The notes under the pieces were generated by a model. The model had not been told where the DNA came from, searched no databases, and worked only from the letters and a program-made list of their open reading frames with translations. From Natrinema zhouii (lineage in GTDB: Archaea > Halobacteriota > Halobacteria > Halobacteriales > Natrialbaceae), in contig NZ_CP084885.1 in assembly GCF_013456555.2 (NCBI RefSeq), forward strand, positions 160,374 through 224,373: DNA of 64,000 bases. The letters are read 5' to 3'. This document shows positions 62,348-64,000 of this stretch, piece after piece. Numbering within the stretch: the stretch's first letter is position 1; every line of letters starts with the position of its first letter. A program made the position numbers and the translations under genes.

Positions 62348-63342
62348 CAGTACTCACCCTCCGTTTTGGTCGCTTGGTTGAACTGCTCGAACTGCGGATC
62401 AACGTGGTTGTAGTAGTGGTACAGGATTTCCATGGTTTCCTGACGGTCGGTTACCTGGTCGATCGAGACCTCTGTCCGGCCGAGTTTGTTCGTAATCCGG
62501 CGCTGTCGCTGTTTCACTTCCCGAATGCAAAGCTCAGTTCGTGCGTCCTCGTGCGAATCGCCGAACGGCGTATGGGCGAGCACTCGCGAGCAGGCAGCGC
62601 CGATGAGCGGAAGGTTGCCAAGCTGGCTCAGAACGCTTCCCGTGTCGAGATTCTTGTGGACCTGGTCGGCGTCGACGCGGGTGACGATGTAGAAATCGCG
62701 TTGTTTGAGGTCGGCGTCTCTGATCCGGTCGCTCGCCCACTGGATATAGAACTTCCGTCCGTACTGGAGGATCGGCGTCTCTTCTCGGGTAGTCGTACTC
62801 GACGATGCTGTGTAGAAGCGCTCGAGATGCCCCGTAAGGTCGAATGTTTTCGGGTAGCAGGGGACGGCCACACTAAACTCGAGCGACATCAGGAAGGACA
62901 TGTACGCGCTCATCGTGTTGTGTCTGGCCTCCTCACTCAGCGAGAGCCAGTTCTGCGGATGGACTTTCAAGAGGCCGATGTAGCTGTCACCGTCGACGGC
63001 GATGCCATCCTCCCGAACGTAGTCGAAGCTGAGCGTTTCCTGGGCCGTTGTCGATCCACCAAGGCGATCCTTGAGGTCGAAGTGATCGCGCGCTCGGGAG
63101 CGCTCTCGAGCGGTTGGGAGGTCCGTGTCGATATCGTCAAGGAATTTGTCGAGTGCTTGCAGCACCTCGAGGTCGGACTCGGGTGTGGGCGGCGTGTGGT
63201 CACTGCTGGCAGTCGGCTGGACAACAGGCTCCTCGTCCTCATCGTGTGATTCTGGGGTTGTTTCGGCGGCTGACTCGTCGACCTCTTCGTGTTCGTCCGA
63301 CTCCGTTTCAGTAGCTGTCTCGTCGGTAGGTACAGTTCCCAT
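62347..63342 (-). CDS. VirB4 N-terminal-domain-like conjugation protein
   Basis: 331 residues. A disordered acidic start (residues 1-55) precedes TLSFDYVREDGIAVDGDSYIGLLKVHPQNWLSLS, then MSAYMSFLMSLEFSVAVPCYPKTFDL, RDFYIVTRVDADQV and IREVKQRQRRITNKLG. These elements resemble the N-terminal domain of VirB4/TraC-type proteins without the motor. It shares one base with the VirB4 gene downstream. I infer a stand-alone VirB4-N subunit that interacts with the PrgI-like protein and the ATPase. No catalytic residues. Confidence 0.65.
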   Translation of the reverse strand: MGTVPTDETATETESDEHEEVDESAAETTPESHDEDEEPVVQPTASSDHTPPTPESDLEVLQALDKFLDDIDTDLPTARERSRARDHFDLKDRLGGSTTAQETLSFDYVREDGIAVDGDSYIGLLKVHPQNWLSLSEEARHNTMSAYMSFLMSLEFSVAVPCYPKTFDLTGHLERFYTASSSTTTREETPILQYGRKFYIQWASDRIRDADLKQRDFYIVTRVDADQVHKNLDTGSVLSQLGNLPLIGAACSRVLAHTPFGDSHEDARTELCIREVKQRQRRITNKLGRTEVSIDQVTDRQETMEILYHYYNHVDPQFEQFNQATKTEGEY

Positions 63343-63348
63343 CGTCGA

Positions 63349-63741
63349 TCACCGTCCGTCGGCGTCCGCTTCCAGTTCGGCTTCGACCGTTCCGATGTCG
63401 AGACCATCTTGCCGAACGGAAACGACGTCCTGGACGACGGGCGTCTCTGGTTCAGGTCGCGTTCTCCGGTTGTGGTACTCGTTCGAGCCGAGATGGTACT
63501 CGGCGGCGGCACGGGCGTAGCTGATCGGTCGTTGGCCGGCGGGAGAAACCAGCAGGATGAGGATACCGATGGCGAGTCCAATCCCACCGGCACCCAGGAA
63601 CAGTGTCCCAGTGAAGCCGAGGCTTTGGGCAATACCCATGGCCAGGAACGGAACCACGAGAACCTCGCCAGCTTCTCGAGCGGTCAACCCGAAAACCAAC
63701 TTTGTATTAACGACACGCCCTGCGATCGGGAATTTTTCCAT
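63349..63741 (-). CDS. PrgI/VirB3-like membrane protein of the conjugation apparatus
   Basis: About 130 residues from MEKFPIAGRVVNTK; an ATG two codons upstream is possible. Two close hydrophobic helices (GEVLVVPFLAMGIAQSLGF; LFLGAGGIGLAIGILILLVSP) and then YARAAAEYHLGSNEYHNR, the layout of PrgI/VirB3-type inner-membrane subunits, which partner VirB4. It is the first gene of the operon 63741-55162; a TATA-like TTTTAACTAG lies about 30-40 bases upstream on the minus strand. Confidence 0.7.
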   Translation of the reverse strand: MEKFPIAGRVVNTKLVFGLTAREAGEVLVVPFLAMGIAQSLGFTGTLFLGAGGIGLAIGILILLVSPAGQRPISYARAAAEYHLGSNEYHNRRTRPEPETPVVQDVVSVRQDGLDIGTVEAELEADADGR

Positions 63742-63858
63742 ATACAATTTGCGCTTCTTAGGTAAACCTAGTTAAAAGTTCCCCTAAATTGAGATTCTCC
63801 CCGAAGCGACGACGACCCCCAGATCCTCTTCGTCTCTACCTCTTGCTGGGGCACGGTC

Positions 63859-64000
63859 TCAAGACTGGTGGTCTGGTTGCTCTGGGAGCGACATGTGGAG
63901 ATCCTCGAGCGTGAGTTCATCAGCGTCGCGTTCGGCGGCGCGCATCGCGGCGTCGTCGACAACCCCAGCGATATCTGCGCTACTGACCCCTTCTGTCTGG
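63859..64000 (-). CDS. AAA+ ATPase, C-terminal fragment (gene continues past the window)
   Basis: The minus-strand frame reads TEGVSSADIAGVVDDAAMRA, then AERDADELTLEDLHMSLPEQPDHQS and a stop. EGVSSADI and DAAMRAAER are the helical lid of Cdc48/PAN-type AAA ATPases. Only 47 codons are inside the window, so the catalytic part cannot be seen. It is the same strand as the conjugation operon that follows. Confidence 0.75.
   Translation of the reverse strand, partial: QTEGVSSADIAGVVDDAAMRAAERDADELTLEDLHMSLPEQPDHQS

Noticed and set aside
1..64000. CRISPR arrays, tRNA or rRNA genes
   Set aside because: No regularly spaced direct repeats and no recognisable tRNA arms or rRNA sequence were seen when reading both strands.

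Overview
The window is accessory DNA from a halophilic archaeon (Halobacteria), most likely a conjugative megaplasmid or an integrated conjugative element. The evidence is the strongly acidic proteins, the overlapping ATGA/TAATG gene junctions, an intact ISH3-family element with its target duplication, and haloarchaeal families such as HalOD1, a TBP paralog, a Tat lipoprotein, TumE/TumA and many CxxC mini-proteins. No rRNA, tRNA or CRISPR array was seen.

Layout. 1-2.8 kb: a membrane hydrolase cut by the window edge, decayed transposase and regulator remnants, a second membrane protein and a PH-domain protein. 2.9-4.3 kb: complete ISH3-type element. 4.4-15.3 kb: a mostly minus-strand block of an ArdC-like protein, a DUF6610-like protein and many small zinc-binding or hypothetical proteins. 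Several of these genes are preceded by the same leader motif (GTGTTGTT, then a CCCT/AGGG hairpin, then a purine-rich SD). An IS5-family element interrupts a tbp paralog here, and a 282-bp deletion derivative of the same element lies nearby. 15.3-16.2 kb: three small plus-strand ORFs.

16.5-30.6 kb: eight plus-strand genes. The first three (TM2-TerB protein, BREX-type DUF2791 ATPase, Lhr-like helicase) overlap one another. They are followed by Mre11/SbcD, Rad50/SbcC, NurA, a HAS-barrel-like protein and HerA. I infer a DNA-sensing and end-resection defence cassette. 30.7-35.9 kb: transposase debris, a decayed HTH plasmid protein, a PadR regulator and a Tat lipoprotein. 36.1-43.6 kb: a second Mre11/Rad50-type pair of the YhaO/YhaN class and, after a scar of dead genes, a Hel308/Ski2-like helicase. 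43.8-47.8 kb: two tiny zinc-finger ORFs, a TumE/TumA toxin-antitoxin pair, and an AT-richer OLD-family nuclease bracketed by imperfect direct repeats.

48-64 kb: replication and transfer. It holds an RPA-like OB-fold protein, a pyrimidine-rich tract, an iteron-bearing AT-rich region that may be the origin, a PriL-like protein with an archaeo-eukaryotic primase, and a conjugation set. That set is a VirD4/TraG-type coupling ATPase with an N-terminal PH domain, a VirB4 ATPase with a C-terminal HhH, a separate VirB4 N-terminal-domain-like protein and a PrgI-like membrane protein. An AAA+ ATPase runs off the right edge. Together the genes describe a self-transmissible replicon carrying anti-restriction, toxin-antitoxin and several candidate anti-invader DNA-processing systems.
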